NCBI GenBank assembly: GCA_910587135.1
Contig: CAJULF010000072.1
Coordinates: 1-11,477, forward strand
Direction of reading: 5' to 3'
Length of the DNA stretch: 11,477 nt
Source of the DNA: an uncultured Oscillospiraceae bacterium
Lineage (GTDB): Bacteria > Bacillota > Clostridia > Oscillospirales > Ruminococcaceae
The position numbers were made by a program, and so were the translations under genes. Below, one piece after another: positions 6,074-11,477 of the stretch. Below the pieces are notes generated by a model, which worked only from the letters and a program-made list of their open reading frames with translations, was not told the DNA's origin and ran no database searches. Numbering within the stretch: the first letter of the stretch is position 1; every line of letters begins with the position of its first letter.

Positions 6074-7447
6074 ATGACTGAGAAGGTTAAAAAAACTAAC
6101 GGGATAGATATGCTGAACGGACCGCTGGCAAAGAAGCTGATAATGTTCGCGCTACCGATATTCGCGAGCAGCTCGCTTCAGCAGCTGTTCAATTCCGCGG
6201 ACGTAGCGGTGGCGGGGCGGTTTGCGCTTGACGGAGCGCTGGCGGCTGTCGGAAGCAACGGCGTGCTTGTGGGGCTGTTTGTGAATTTGTTTGTGGGGCT
6301 GTCCGTAGGCGCAAACGTGGTCATATCACAGCTTATAGGGCAGCAGAACACCAAAGAGGTGAAGCCCGTTGTGCACACCTCCATGCTGTTTTCGTTTTTG
6401 TGCGGGATTTTTTCGGCGGTAGTAGGCATTTTGCTGTCAAGACCGCTGCTGGAGCTTATAGACACGCCCGCCGACGTGTTGGACAGGGCTGTGACATATC
6501 TCAGGATATATTGTATAGGAATGCCTTTTATAATACCATACAACTACGGGGCGGCTATCCTGCGCAGCATAGGCGACACAAAGCGTCCGATGTTCTGCCT
6601 TATCGGCTCGGGTGTGCTGAATGTGTGCTTAAATCTGCTGCTGGTAATTGTGTTTAAAATGGACGTGGCGGGAGTGGCTGTTGCTACGGTTGTGTCAAAT
6701 ATGTTCAGCTCGGTAGTGGTCATAATCATACTTTGCCGTGAAACGAGCATCATACGTCTTGATCTGAAGCAGCTTAAGATCGATGGAAGATCCCTTAAAA
6801 AGATACTGCGGATAGGTGCGCCCGCTGCGCTTCAGTCTGCGGTATTCTCGCTGTCCAATATATGTTTGCAGTCGGCGATAAACAGCTTCGGCTCGGACGC
6901 GGTTGGCGGAATGACAGCGGCGCTCAATTTTGAATATTTCGGTTATTTTATTGTAAACGCATTCAGTCAGTCGGCGGTTACCTTTATCGGGCAGAACTAC
7001 GGCGCGTGCAAATACGACAGGTGCAGAAAGGTGCTGTGGCTATGCCTGCTTGAAAGCGTTATCGGAGTGGCGGCGCTGTGTGGTTTGTTTATAGCGGGCA
7101 GCAGCTTTCTTATTAAAATTTACACCGTCAAACCTCTTGAGATAGAGTTCGCGATGATAAGGATAATGTACATACTGCCGTTTTTGTTCATTACCGCAAG
7201 CTATGAGATTACCGGCTCGTCGCTCAGGGGAATGGGGCGCTCGGCGATACCTGCGGTTATCACGGTCGTGGGCGTGGTGGTGTTCAGAGTGATATGGGTT
7301 TATCTGGTTTTCCCGAATTTCGGCAACCTGCTTTCGCTGCTTATCGTATATCCCATTTCATGGGTCATAACAGGCGGTATGATGTTGGGTTACTATGCTA
7401 TTGCCAAAAAGAGTATTTATTTTTCGCATAATTATAACGATATATAA
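6074..7447 (+). CDS. MATE-family multidrug/toxin efflux transporter
   Basis: A 457-residue polytopic protein with about 12 hydrophobic segments and the MATE N-terminal hallmark (LPIFASSSLQQLFNSADVAVAGRF, split here as residues 27-50) followed by ALAAVGSNG. The second half repeats the fold, with the pattern GAPAALQSAVFSLSN near 257 and FIGQNYGA near 315. Such proteins export cationic drugs or metabolites using a Na+ or H+ gradient across the cytoplasmic membrane. Length fits the family (440-470). AAGGAG at 6062-6067 lies 6 nt before the ATG. It is transcribed from the 5621 promoter through repeat copy E and followed after 23 bp by an unknown small gene. The substrate cannot be predicted. Confidence 0.95.
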   Translation: MTEKVKKTNGIDMLNGPLAKKLIMFALPIFASSSLQQLFNSADVAVAGRFALDGALAAVGSNGVLVGLFVNLFVGLSVGANVVISQLIGQQNTKEVKPVVHTSMLFSFLCGIFSAVVGILLSRPLLELIDTPADVLDRAVTYLRIYCIGMPFIIPYNYGAAILRSIGDTKRPMFCLIGSGVLNVCLNLLLVIVFKMDVAGVAVATVVSNMFSSVVVIIILCRETSIIRLDLKQLKIDGRSLKKILRIGAPAALQSAVFSLSNICLQSAINSFGSDAVGGMTAALNFEYFGYFIVNAFSQSAVTFIGQNYGACKYDRCRKVLWLCLLESVIGVAALCGLFIAGSSFLIKIYTVKPLEIEFAMIRIMYILPFLFITASYEITGSSLRGMGRSAIPAVITVVGVVVFRVIWVYLVFPNFGNLLSLLIVYPISWVITGGMMLGYYAIAKKSIYFSHNYNDI

Positions 7448-7470
7448 AGCATGCTCAATGGGGGAATTTG

Positions 7471-7806
7471 ATGAAATATTTTGTTGAAAATTCCGGGCGA
7501 AAGGGCACCTGCTATCATGAGTTTTACAAGGGGAAATGGGACGGGGCAACTTTCCGGAAAGATGATTCTGTGTTTCTGCACGATGATACATTGGATCAAT
7601 GCGTAGGACTCGTTGAAGCACTTATGCTGATCATTCCAAGCTATGACCGATATGGACCGACTGAGGTGTTTGCCGCGGACTGGGAGAAAATAGGCAAAGC
7701 CATACGGCATAGCGACAAAAGCTCCGCGGAATTATACGAGGAAGCCTCCGAGTGGGCGGCGGAGGTTTTCAAAACGGAGGAATGCTTCACCATTCTGGGA
7801 ATATGA
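7471..7806 (+). CDS. hypothetical protein downstream of the MATE gene
   Basis: A 111-residue soluble protein beginning MKYFVENSGRKGTCYHEF and ending FTILGI. It is acidic and aromatic-rich, with no signal peptide or membrane segment. The middle contains WDGATFRKDDSVFLHDDTL, the segment YDRYGPTEV and an amphipathic C-terminal helix (SSAELYEEASEWAAEVF). The ATG at 7471 follows GGGGGAA at short spacing; a TTG directly before it is a less likely start. It is 23 bp after the MATE stop on the same strand and probably co-transcribed. It looks like a genuine conserved clostridial small protein, but I do not recognise a named family and no function can be given. Confidence 0.75.
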   Translation: MKYFVENSGRKGTCYHEFYKGKWDGATFRKDDSVFLHDDTLDQCVGLVEALMLIIPSYDRYGPTEVFAADWEKIGKAIRHSDKSSAELYEEASEWAAEVFKTEECFTILGI

Positions 7807-7842
7807 CAAGTACAAAAAATGCACACGAATGATATAATACAA

Positions 7843-8125
7843 TACCGCACAGAATTTGTGCGGTCAGCTTATATAAAATCCTGTTGTCAGTGCAAGGTTG
7901 GTACATGAAATTTCAAAATGCGCGTGTTTGCGAATGCAAACACGCGCCAGCTTGTAGAAAAAGCCTATTTGCCGCGCAATGTCGCCGCATTAAATTTAAA
8001 AAAGTCGTGCGTTTGCGAACGCAAACGCACGCGGTTTCTGTTAGGCATGCGAAGTGAAGCGCAGCGTAACGGAGTATGACTAACGGAAATTTTGAAATTT
8101 TTTAAATAATTAGCCTTATGTCAAC
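7843..8125 (+). repeat. structured intergenic repeat, copy D
   Basis: The left part has an 8-bp hairpin ACCGCACA/TGTGCGGT (7844-7864), related to the ACCGCAC motif at the left of copy E. Then come two perfect variable hairpins: GCGCGTGTTTGC/GCAAACACGCGC with loop GAAT (7920-7947) and CGTGCGTTTGC/GCAAACGCACG with loop GAAC (8006-8031). Between them is the block AGAAAAAGCCTATTTGCCGC shared with C and E. The next stem is TTTCTGTTAG/CTAACGGAAA, followed by the AT-rich end TTATGTCAAC. The copy fills the gap between the 111-aa gene and the YcxB-like gene. Confidence 0.8.
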
Positions 8126-8142
8126 CTTTATATACACGCTGG

Positions 8143-8172
8143 GAGGGTGAAAACAACAAGACTTTCACCCTC
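8143..8172. terminator. candidate terminator after the YcxB-like gene
   Basis: A 10-bp perfect stem GAGGGTGAAA/TTTCACCCTC with a 10-nt loop lies 30 bp beyond the stop of the minus-strand YcxB-like gene. The minus-strand tail (CCAGCG) lacks a T-run; the plus-strand tail has only TTTGCGTTT. The position fits a terminator or an mRNA-end stabiliser, but not a textbook intrinsic terminator. Confidence 0.45.
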
Positions 8173-8202
8173 TTTGCGTTTACAGCTGCAGTTCTGTTTT
8201 TG

Positions 8203-8922
8203 TCAGCTCTTTTTTGTTTTGATTTTAAATCGTTTTCCGCATTTTTTTGCCAGCATATCGCGCAGTTCCATGGGCGTACCGCATAGAAACTGAGTTTTGT
8301 CGCAGATAACCGTATCGAGCGCGCGCTTTTTTTCGTCCACGGGGAAGATGTAAAAGCTGTGTGAGCATTCCACGGCAAGCGACACGCGGGCATAGGGGAG
8401 CGATATCTCGGTTGTTTCGGCGTTGTCCGCGGGGAGCAAGGTGCGGCGGGAGGTAGATTCCCCGTTTTCATCCAACTCCGTAGTGTGCGGAGAGGCTGGA
8501 GTGATTTTAAGGGTTATATCCTCGCCGCCGAATTCCGCGTTTATCACCTTGCCGTAGGATTGCTCCATTTCGTCTGCTCGGCGGTTGAAATATTGTATCC
8601 TCATGTTGTGCGGCAGGGTGGCGAGAATTATAAAGATAACCGCGAAAATCACCGCAAGAAGCCACTCTCTGCACCACAGCGCGCTTAATGTCAGCAGCAG
8701 AAACGCCCCCGCGCCGTAATAACACACGGTCTGGAGCGGCTTTACGCGCAGAATATACAAAAAATCCGAATAGGAGCGTATACGCGCCATGGTGCATTCC
8801 GTTTCGCACACCAGTTTTCCCGCGTCCCCGCCGCGCTTGCTTTCGTTCATCTCGGAGAGCATCTGCGCCAGCTTTGCCTCGGTGGACATCAGAAGCTCCT
8901 TCTTTTTCTTTGTAAATGACAT
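8203..8922 (-). CDS. two-helix membrane protein resembling YcxB
   Basis: A 239-residue protein with a charged cytoplasmic N-terminus, two adjacent membrane helices (about 66-82 and 86-104), and a C-terminal strand-rich domain ending in VSLAVECSHSFYIFPVDEKK and ELRDMLAKKCGKRFKI. This resembles the YcxB-like layout of two helices followed by a small beta domain. Function is unknown in that family. Two starts are possible: ATG at 8922 with AAAGGAT, or ATG at 8889 (228 residues) with the stronger AAGGAG 7 nt upstream; the shorter form may be the main one. A promoter at 9138-9166 would transcribe it through the 179-bp repeat element. The domain call is by overall pattern, so moderate. Confidence 0.6.
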   Translation of the reverse strand: MSFTKKKKELLMSTEAKLAQMLSEMNESKRGGDAGKLVCETECTMARIRSYSDFLYILRVKPLQTVCYYGAGAFLLLTLSALWCREWLLAVIFAVIFIILATLPHNMRIQYFNRRADEMEQSYGKVINAEFGGEDITLKITPASPHTTELDENGESTSRRTLLPADNAETTEISLPYARVSLAVECSHSFYIFPVDEKKRALDTVICDKTQFLCGTPMELRDMLAKKCGKRFKIKTKKS

Positions 8923-8954
8923 ATTCTATCCTTTCATACAATTGAAAAAATCCG

Positions 8955-9133
8955 TTAAAGCAACACCGCACAAAGCTTGTGCGCAGATTGCGCCGTCAGA
9001 TTTTACGTCAGATTACAAGGTCGACGCCAACGGGCTGACGCCCGCCAAGGAGAACTTGTACAATCTGGCGGAAAATATGCAAGCAAGATGCGTGCAAAGC
9101 TCGAAGCGCGGGCTTTGTGCGGTGTTGTCTTAA
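8955..9133. mobile_element. 179-bp MITE-like element with 22-nt terminal inverted repeats
   Basis: The ends TTAAAGCAACACCGCACAAAGC (split as TTAAAGCAAC + ACCGCACAAAGC, 8955-8976) and the matching right end (9112-9133) are inverted copies with two mismatches over 22 nt. Both outer edges read TTAA, which could be a target duplication or part of the repeat. No transposase is encoded; the open frame through it looks incidental. It shares GCAACACCGCAC with copy E and with the small hairpin at 5265. It lies in the 5' leader of the YcxB-like gene and 67 bp from the lipoprotein promoter. Confidence 0.75.
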
Positions 9134-9137
9134 ATTT

Positions 9138-9166
9138 ATTATAACATTTTATACCGAAAAATGCAA
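9138..9166 (-). promoter_or_regulatory. sigma-A promoter for the YcxB-like gene
   Basis: On the minus strand, TTGCAT (9161-9166), a 17-bp spacer and TATAAT (9138-9143). The predicted start, near 9131, falls on the edge of the 8955-9133 element, so the whole element would be the leader RNA. Confidence 0.65.
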
Positions 9167-9199
9167 CAGGAGAAGTGAAAATTGTTTTGCCGCCACAGC

Positions 9200-9228
9200 T
9201 TGACAAAAGGTGGGTCATATATTATAAT
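9200..9228 (+). promoter_or_regulatory. consensus sigma-A promoter for the lipoprotein gene
   Basis: TTGACA (9200-9205), a 17-bp spacer and TATAAT (9223-9228), both perfect matches. The predicted start is near 9235, giving a short leader of about 32 nt that contains AAAGGAG at 9253-9259 before the ATG at 9267. It is divergent from the promoter at 9138-9166. Confidence 0.88.
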
Positions 9229-9266
9229 TGAGTTAAGCCGACATTTTTTTCAAAAGGAGTATTATC

Positions 9267-10280
9267 ATGAAAAAAACATCTTTGCTTATGTGCTTGCTTA
9301 TCGCTCTTTTTACGCTGGGCGGCTGCAACGGCAGCGGCTCTGATATCTCCGACAGCTCCGCCGAGCCGGATAGCCGTGAAACGGAGCGGACGTCCGAAAA
9401 TGCGGCTTATGTTTCTGAATCCGCAGAAATGCCGGGCGTTCCCGAAAATGAATACATCTCCGATAACCCCGATTGGCTTGTGCCAAAAAAATCCGATAAA
9501 AAGGTGACTTTTGACCTTTCGGGCGGAGTCAGCCGGAATAAAATCAAGGAAGAAATAGGCTATGATATCGGCTTCGACGTGACTACGCTTGACGCTTACG
9601 ATGCCGCCGTGCAAGCAAAGTGGTTGAGTAGTGAGGAAGATGATTTTGATTCTCTGCGTGAACGCAATTATATCAATGAGGTATCTCCGATCTTTTTTCC
9701 CTTGGGAATCGCGGAGGGGGATTGGATCGCGGTAGAAAACTATAATATGACGGAGATTATCGGTTGTTTTGTGACACGAAACTACTTTCTTACCCGAATG
9801 TTTCTGATAAAGGACGGCGAAATAATAAGGGAGTTTGAACCGCTTTCGCTTGGCGATAATTTTGTAAACAATGTTGTTTTCAGCTTTGGGGAGCTTTATG
9901 TCAACTGCACCGACAGGCTGATGGGTATTGATTTGCAGACAGGTGAAATGCAGCTTCTGACCGATGACAATGGCTATATTACCGCAATAAACAAGGACTA
10001 TATCATCTTTGAGCATTACGGCGAGCCAAAAATTTGGATACGCGAAACAAGCGAGGTTATTCACCCGGACATTTGTTGGGGTAGATTTGGACATGATTTC
10101 AGGCTTGTCGGCGACAGGATAGAATATAAGGAGGACGGGATACCAAAGGTATACGATATAAAATCCCGCACACTGACCGAGGACCGCTCCCTTGTTTTTG
10201 CCGACGGATACGCTCAAAGGTACAATGACAAATGGAGCGTGTGCTTTGAAACGGCTGACGATGATATCTACGAGACGTAA
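9267..10280 (+). CDS. secreted lipoprotein, C-terminally cut by an in-frame TAA
   Basis: 337 residues as encoded. It has a type II signal peptide, MKKTSLLMCLLIALFTLGGC, with lipobox LGGC and lipidated Cys20, then a Ser/Glu-rich linker (about 21-60) and a strand-rich domain. Repeated motifs such as MFLIKDGEIIREF, LYVNCTDRLMGIDLQTGEMQLL and PKVYDIKSRTL suggest beta-propeller-like blades. It should be anchored to the outer face of the membrane; function is not recognisable. The frame ends at TAA 10278-10280, but the same frame continues open for 108 further codons to a TGA at 10607 with coding-like sequence, so the original protein was about 446 residues. It has its own consensus promoter and appears monocistronic. 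The start is clear from the SD sequence and signal peptide. Confidence 0.85.
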   Translation: MKKTSLLMCLLIALFTLGGCNGSGSDISDSSAEPDSRETERTSENAAYVSESAEMPGVPENEYISDNPDWLVPKKSDKKVTFDLSGGVSRNKIKEEIGYDIGFDVTTLDAYDAAVQAKWLSSEEDDFDSLRERNYINEVSPIFFPLGIAEGDWIAVENYNMTEIIGCFVTRNYFLTRMFLIKDGEIIREFEPLSLGDNFVNNVVFSFGELYVNCTDRLMGIDLQTGEMQLLTDDNGYITAINKDYIIFEHYGEPKIWIRETSEVIHPDICWGRFGHDFRLVGDRIEYKEDGIPKVYDIKSRTLTEDRSLVFADGYAQRYNDKWSVCFETADDDIYET

Positions 10281-10607
10281 TGTCTTCCCGCGGTAAGGGC
10301 AATAAATATCGCCGATGTTTCGGAACGCGTCTATGATTTAAAGGCGCTTAACAGCGAGCTGACGGGAGATATAATATATAATTGGGGAACGCTTATGCTT
10401 GACGGGGATATTCTGTGGATAGAGATTTGCGATTATTTCACAGGCGTTCTGAACCATGCCACGGGTGAAGCCGCGGAAGCCGAACGGCGCTTTTATGAAA
10501 TGAAATACATTTCCGACGGCGTAATGAAAATAACCGATGAAACCGATGTAGGCTATACGGACGGGGATTATATCTATTACATTGCGGAGGTAAATTATCC
10601 CGTTTGA
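10281..10607 (+). pseudogene. C-terminal remainder of the lipoprotein gene beyond the stop
   Basis: In the same frame as 9267-10280, directly after the TAA, 108 sense codons read CLPAVRAINIADVSERV, LTGDIIYNWGTLML, DYFTGVLNHATGE, TDGDYIYYIAEVNYPV, with the same blade-like style as the upstream part. No frameshift is needed, so a single substitution or a base-call error explains the break. Re-initiation at ATG 10395 (weak GGGGAA upstream) could give 70 residues, but without a signal peptide this is unlikely to be useful. Recoding is not favoured: the stop is TAA followed by T, a strong termination context. Confidence 0.75.
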
Positions 10608-10637
10608 GAAAGCTTTATGCCGCTTTTAGCACGAAAA

Positions 10638-10664
10638 GCCCGTGCCCTGTTTCGGGGCGCGGGC
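10638..10664. terminator. bidirectional terminator between the lipoprotein and RNHCP genes
   Basis: A 10-bp GC-rich stem (GCCCGTGCCC against GGGCGCGGGC, one G-T pair) lies 30 bp after the lipoprotein TGA and 12 bp beyond the convergent RNHCP stop. The minus-strand tail is TTTTCG; the plus-strand tail is AGGATTTTA. It serves both convergent genes. Confidence 0.75.
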
Positions 10665-10676
10665 AGGATTTTAACA

Positions 10677-11024
10677 TCAATCACCTATCATGCGCGACAG
10701 GTATTCTACGGGGAACGGCGGGGACGCCAACGGCTTTAACGCTATGCTCATCAGCTTTATCGGGTTATCGTCCGCTGCTATTCTGTTTGAGCTGAGCGTT
10801 CCGCAGCGGCGGCAGCGGTGAATTACCGCCCACTCTCCGTCCTTTCTGACCCATACTCCCACAGGCTCCATCACGCCGCCGCAGTCCGCTGCTCTGTCCC
10901 CGGGTTCGTTATCGAGGTGCAGACTGCATAGACAATAGGGGCAGTGATTCCTGTGTTCGCTTCCCGCACCCGACAGTTCAACTGTCGCTCCGCAGGCCTT
11001 GCAGTTAAAAGATTTTCTATTCAC
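10677..11024 (-). CDS. RNHCP-domain zinc-binding protein
   Basis: A 115-residue protein carrying the RNHCP family hallmark (RNHCPYCLCSLHLD, about 25-38). Paired cysteines likely to bind zinc are C8-x2-C11, C28-x2-C31 and C71-x2-C74, plus C48. Other conserved stretches are PGDRAADCGG (41-50), GVWVRKDGEWAVIHRC (about 56-71) and SNRIAADDNP (79-88). The biochemical role of the family is not established; the metal-ribbon layout suggests nucleic-acid or protein binding. The start is GTG at 11024 with GGAGG 9 nt upstream. It is preceded by a long structured leader with tiny ORFs and a consensus promoter, which points to post-transcriptional control. The C-terminal 25 residues (LKPLASPPFPVEYLSRMIGD) look family-typical rather than truncated. 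Confidence 0.92.
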   Translation of the reverse strand: MNRKSFNCKACGATVELSGAGSEHRNHCPYCLCSLHLDNEPGDRAADCGGVMEPVGVWVRKDGEWAVIHRCRRCGTLSSNRIAADDNPIKLMSIALKPLASPPFPVEYLSRMIGD

Positions 11025-11082
11025 TTGAGTTTTCCTCCCATAATTTCGCCTTTATACTATCAGGTCGGGAGGCGGGCTCGGA

Positions 11083-11130
11083 TTATTCTCCGATTACCTC
11101 CCGTTCAAGCTCAATTCCATATTTCGACAT
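11083..11130 (-). CDS. candidate 15-aa leader peptide 2
   Basis: MSKYGIELEREVIGE, with AAAGGAG 7 nt before the ATG. Its last codons run through CGGGAGG, one arm of the hairpin that can otherwise leave CCTCCC free to mask the RNHCP SD. The stop falls in the hairpin loop. Translation is plausible from the ribosome-binding site, but the ORF is too short for coding statistics. Confidence 0.35.
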   Translation of the reverse strand: MSKYGIELEREVIGE

Positions 11131-11187
11131 ACATGTACTCCTTTCAAAGTGATTTTTTGGAGCGTTCAGCGCTCCCGCTCCCGCGCT

Positions 11188-11226
11188 TCATGCTTCGGAA
11201 ACCTCCGAATTTGTTGCCACCGACAT
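11188..11226 (-). CDS. candidate 12-aa leader peptide 1
   Basis: MSVATNSEVSEA, with GGAG 7 nt before the ATG. Codons 7-11 contain the TTCGGA/TCCGAA hairpin arms, so ribosome transit would open that hairpin and affect pairing with the upstream GTCCGAA/TTCGGAC stem. It has no run of a single amino acid that would name a regulating charged tRNA. Confidence 0.35.
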   Translation of the reverse strand: MSVATNSEVSEA

Positions 11227-11280
11227 AAAACCACTCCTTCATACAATCAAATTATCGCCCCGTCCGAAACACCTTCGGAC

Positions 11281-11327
11281 AAGCCGTCCTATAAACGATT
11301 TTCGCCAAATCGCTCATAGGACGGCTT
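11281..11327 (-). other. 21-bp hairpin at the start of the RNHCP leader
   Basis: Two 21-nt arms (11307-11327 and 11281-11301) around a 5-nt loop. All positions pair; two are G-U pairs when read as minus-strand RNA and would be A-C mismatches on the plus strand, which fits selection as minus-strand RNA. There is no T-run afterwards, so it is not a terminator. It is followed with no gap by GTCCGAA/TTCGGAC. Confidence 0.7.
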
Positions 11328-11348
11328 GCGGAATTTGCCGCTGATTCT

Positions 11349-11377
11349 ATTATAGCACTGCCGGATATCATTGTCAA
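11349..11377 (-). promoter_or_regulatory. consensus sigma-A promoter of the RNHCP transcript
   Basis: On the minus strand, TTGACA (11372-11377), a 17-bp spacer and TATAAT (11349-11354), both perfect. Predicted start near 11342. Beyond it, 11378-11477 holds no gene; a plus-strand TTGACA at 11451-11456 could be the -35 of a gene to the right, with its -10 falling outside the window. Confidence 0.85.
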
Positions 11378-11477
11378 GCCCATGCATTATAATATTTCGT
11401 ATTGCCCGCGTCACGGCTCACTTGTTGTCTGCCAAGCAAAACACAAAAACTTGACAAGAAAAATACAAAAAACAAGC

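Larger units (their letters stand above)
11025..11342 (-). promoter_or_regulatory. structured leader RNA of the RNHCP gene
   Basis: About 318 nt from the predicted start to the GTG, dense in inverted repeats. In transcript order: a 21-bp hairpin (11327-11281); GTCCGAA/TTCGGAC (11280-11262); TTCGGA/TCCGAA (11209-11194); GGAGCG/CGCTCC (11175-11159); and CGGGAGG/CCTCCCG with an inner TCGGA/TCCGA (11103-11066). The second and third hairpins can exchange arms, since TTCGGA pairs with either TCCGAA. CCTCCC (11067-11072) can pair with CGGGAGG at 11097-11103 or with the GGGAGG (11034-11039) of the RNHCP ribosome-binding site. Two short ORFs with strong SD sequences lie inside. No known riboswitch class was recognised. 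Confidence 0.55.

Noticed and set aside
8789..9133. Plus-strand ORF running through the 8955-9133 element
   Set aside because: It starts antisense to the YcxB-like gene and ends within the element's terminal repeat. It has no SD sequence and no protein-like features.
9222..10217. A 331-codon open frame on the minus strand
   Set aside because: It lies antisense to the lipoprotein gene, which has a consensus promoter, SD sequence and lipobox. The antisense translation shows no domain or plausible start region.
10278..10280. Programmed readthrough or recoded stop in the lipoprotein gene
   Set aside because: The codon is TAA followed by T, which is efficient termination; selenocysteine would need TGA and pyrrolysine TAG.
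11021..11041. Six-codon ORF MGGKLK overlapping the RNHCP start
   Set aside because: It contains the RNHCP ribosome-binding site itself and has only a weak site of its own. Coupling through it is possible but unsupported.

Overview
The window looks like a chromosomal segment of an endospore-forming clostridium of the Ruminococcus/Oscillospirales type. The evidence is a yqfC-yqfD sporulation pair, AGGAG-type Shine-Dalgarno (SD) sequences, TTG and GTG starts used alongside ATG, perfect TTGACA-N17-TATAAT promoters, a YtrA-type GntR/ABC operon, and many dispersed intergenic repeats. No tRNA, rRNA, CRISPR array or transposase gene was seen.

Layout. 1-331: two tandem copies of a roughly 117-bp structured repeat. 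332-1898: yqfC and yqfD on the + strand, closed by a bidirectional terminator. 5573 down to 2103 on the - strand: promoter with candidate operator, GntR regulator, small conserved-looking protein, ABC ATPase, ABC-2-like permease, an inverted copy of the repeat, then a second permease. 5621-7806 on the + strand: consensus promoter, a roughly 420-nt leader made largely of an expanded repeat copy, a MATE efflux protein, and a 111-aa unknown protein. 7843-8125: another repeat copy. 9166 down to 8203 on the - strand: promoter, a 179-bp terminal-inverted-repeat element in the leader, then a two-helix membrane protein resembling YcxB. 9200-10607 on the + strand: consensus promoter and a secreted lipoprotein gene whose frame is cut by one in-frame TAA. 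11377 down to 10677 on the - strand: consensus promoter, a roughly 320-nt hairpin-rich leader with two tiny ORFs that have strong ribosome-binding sites, and an RNHCP-family zinc-binding protein.

How the parts work together. YqfC and YqfD are mother-cell sporulation factors. The GntR/ABC operon should be a self-regulated export system of the Ytr class. The MATE protein is a second, ion-driven exporter. The most unusual content is non-coding. Modular repeats fill most intergenic gaps, keep their stems while changing the stem sequence, and lie inside 5' leaders or inside an operon. The RNHCP leader has mutually exclusive pairings and short translated-looking ORFs, which suggests translation-coupled attenuation.
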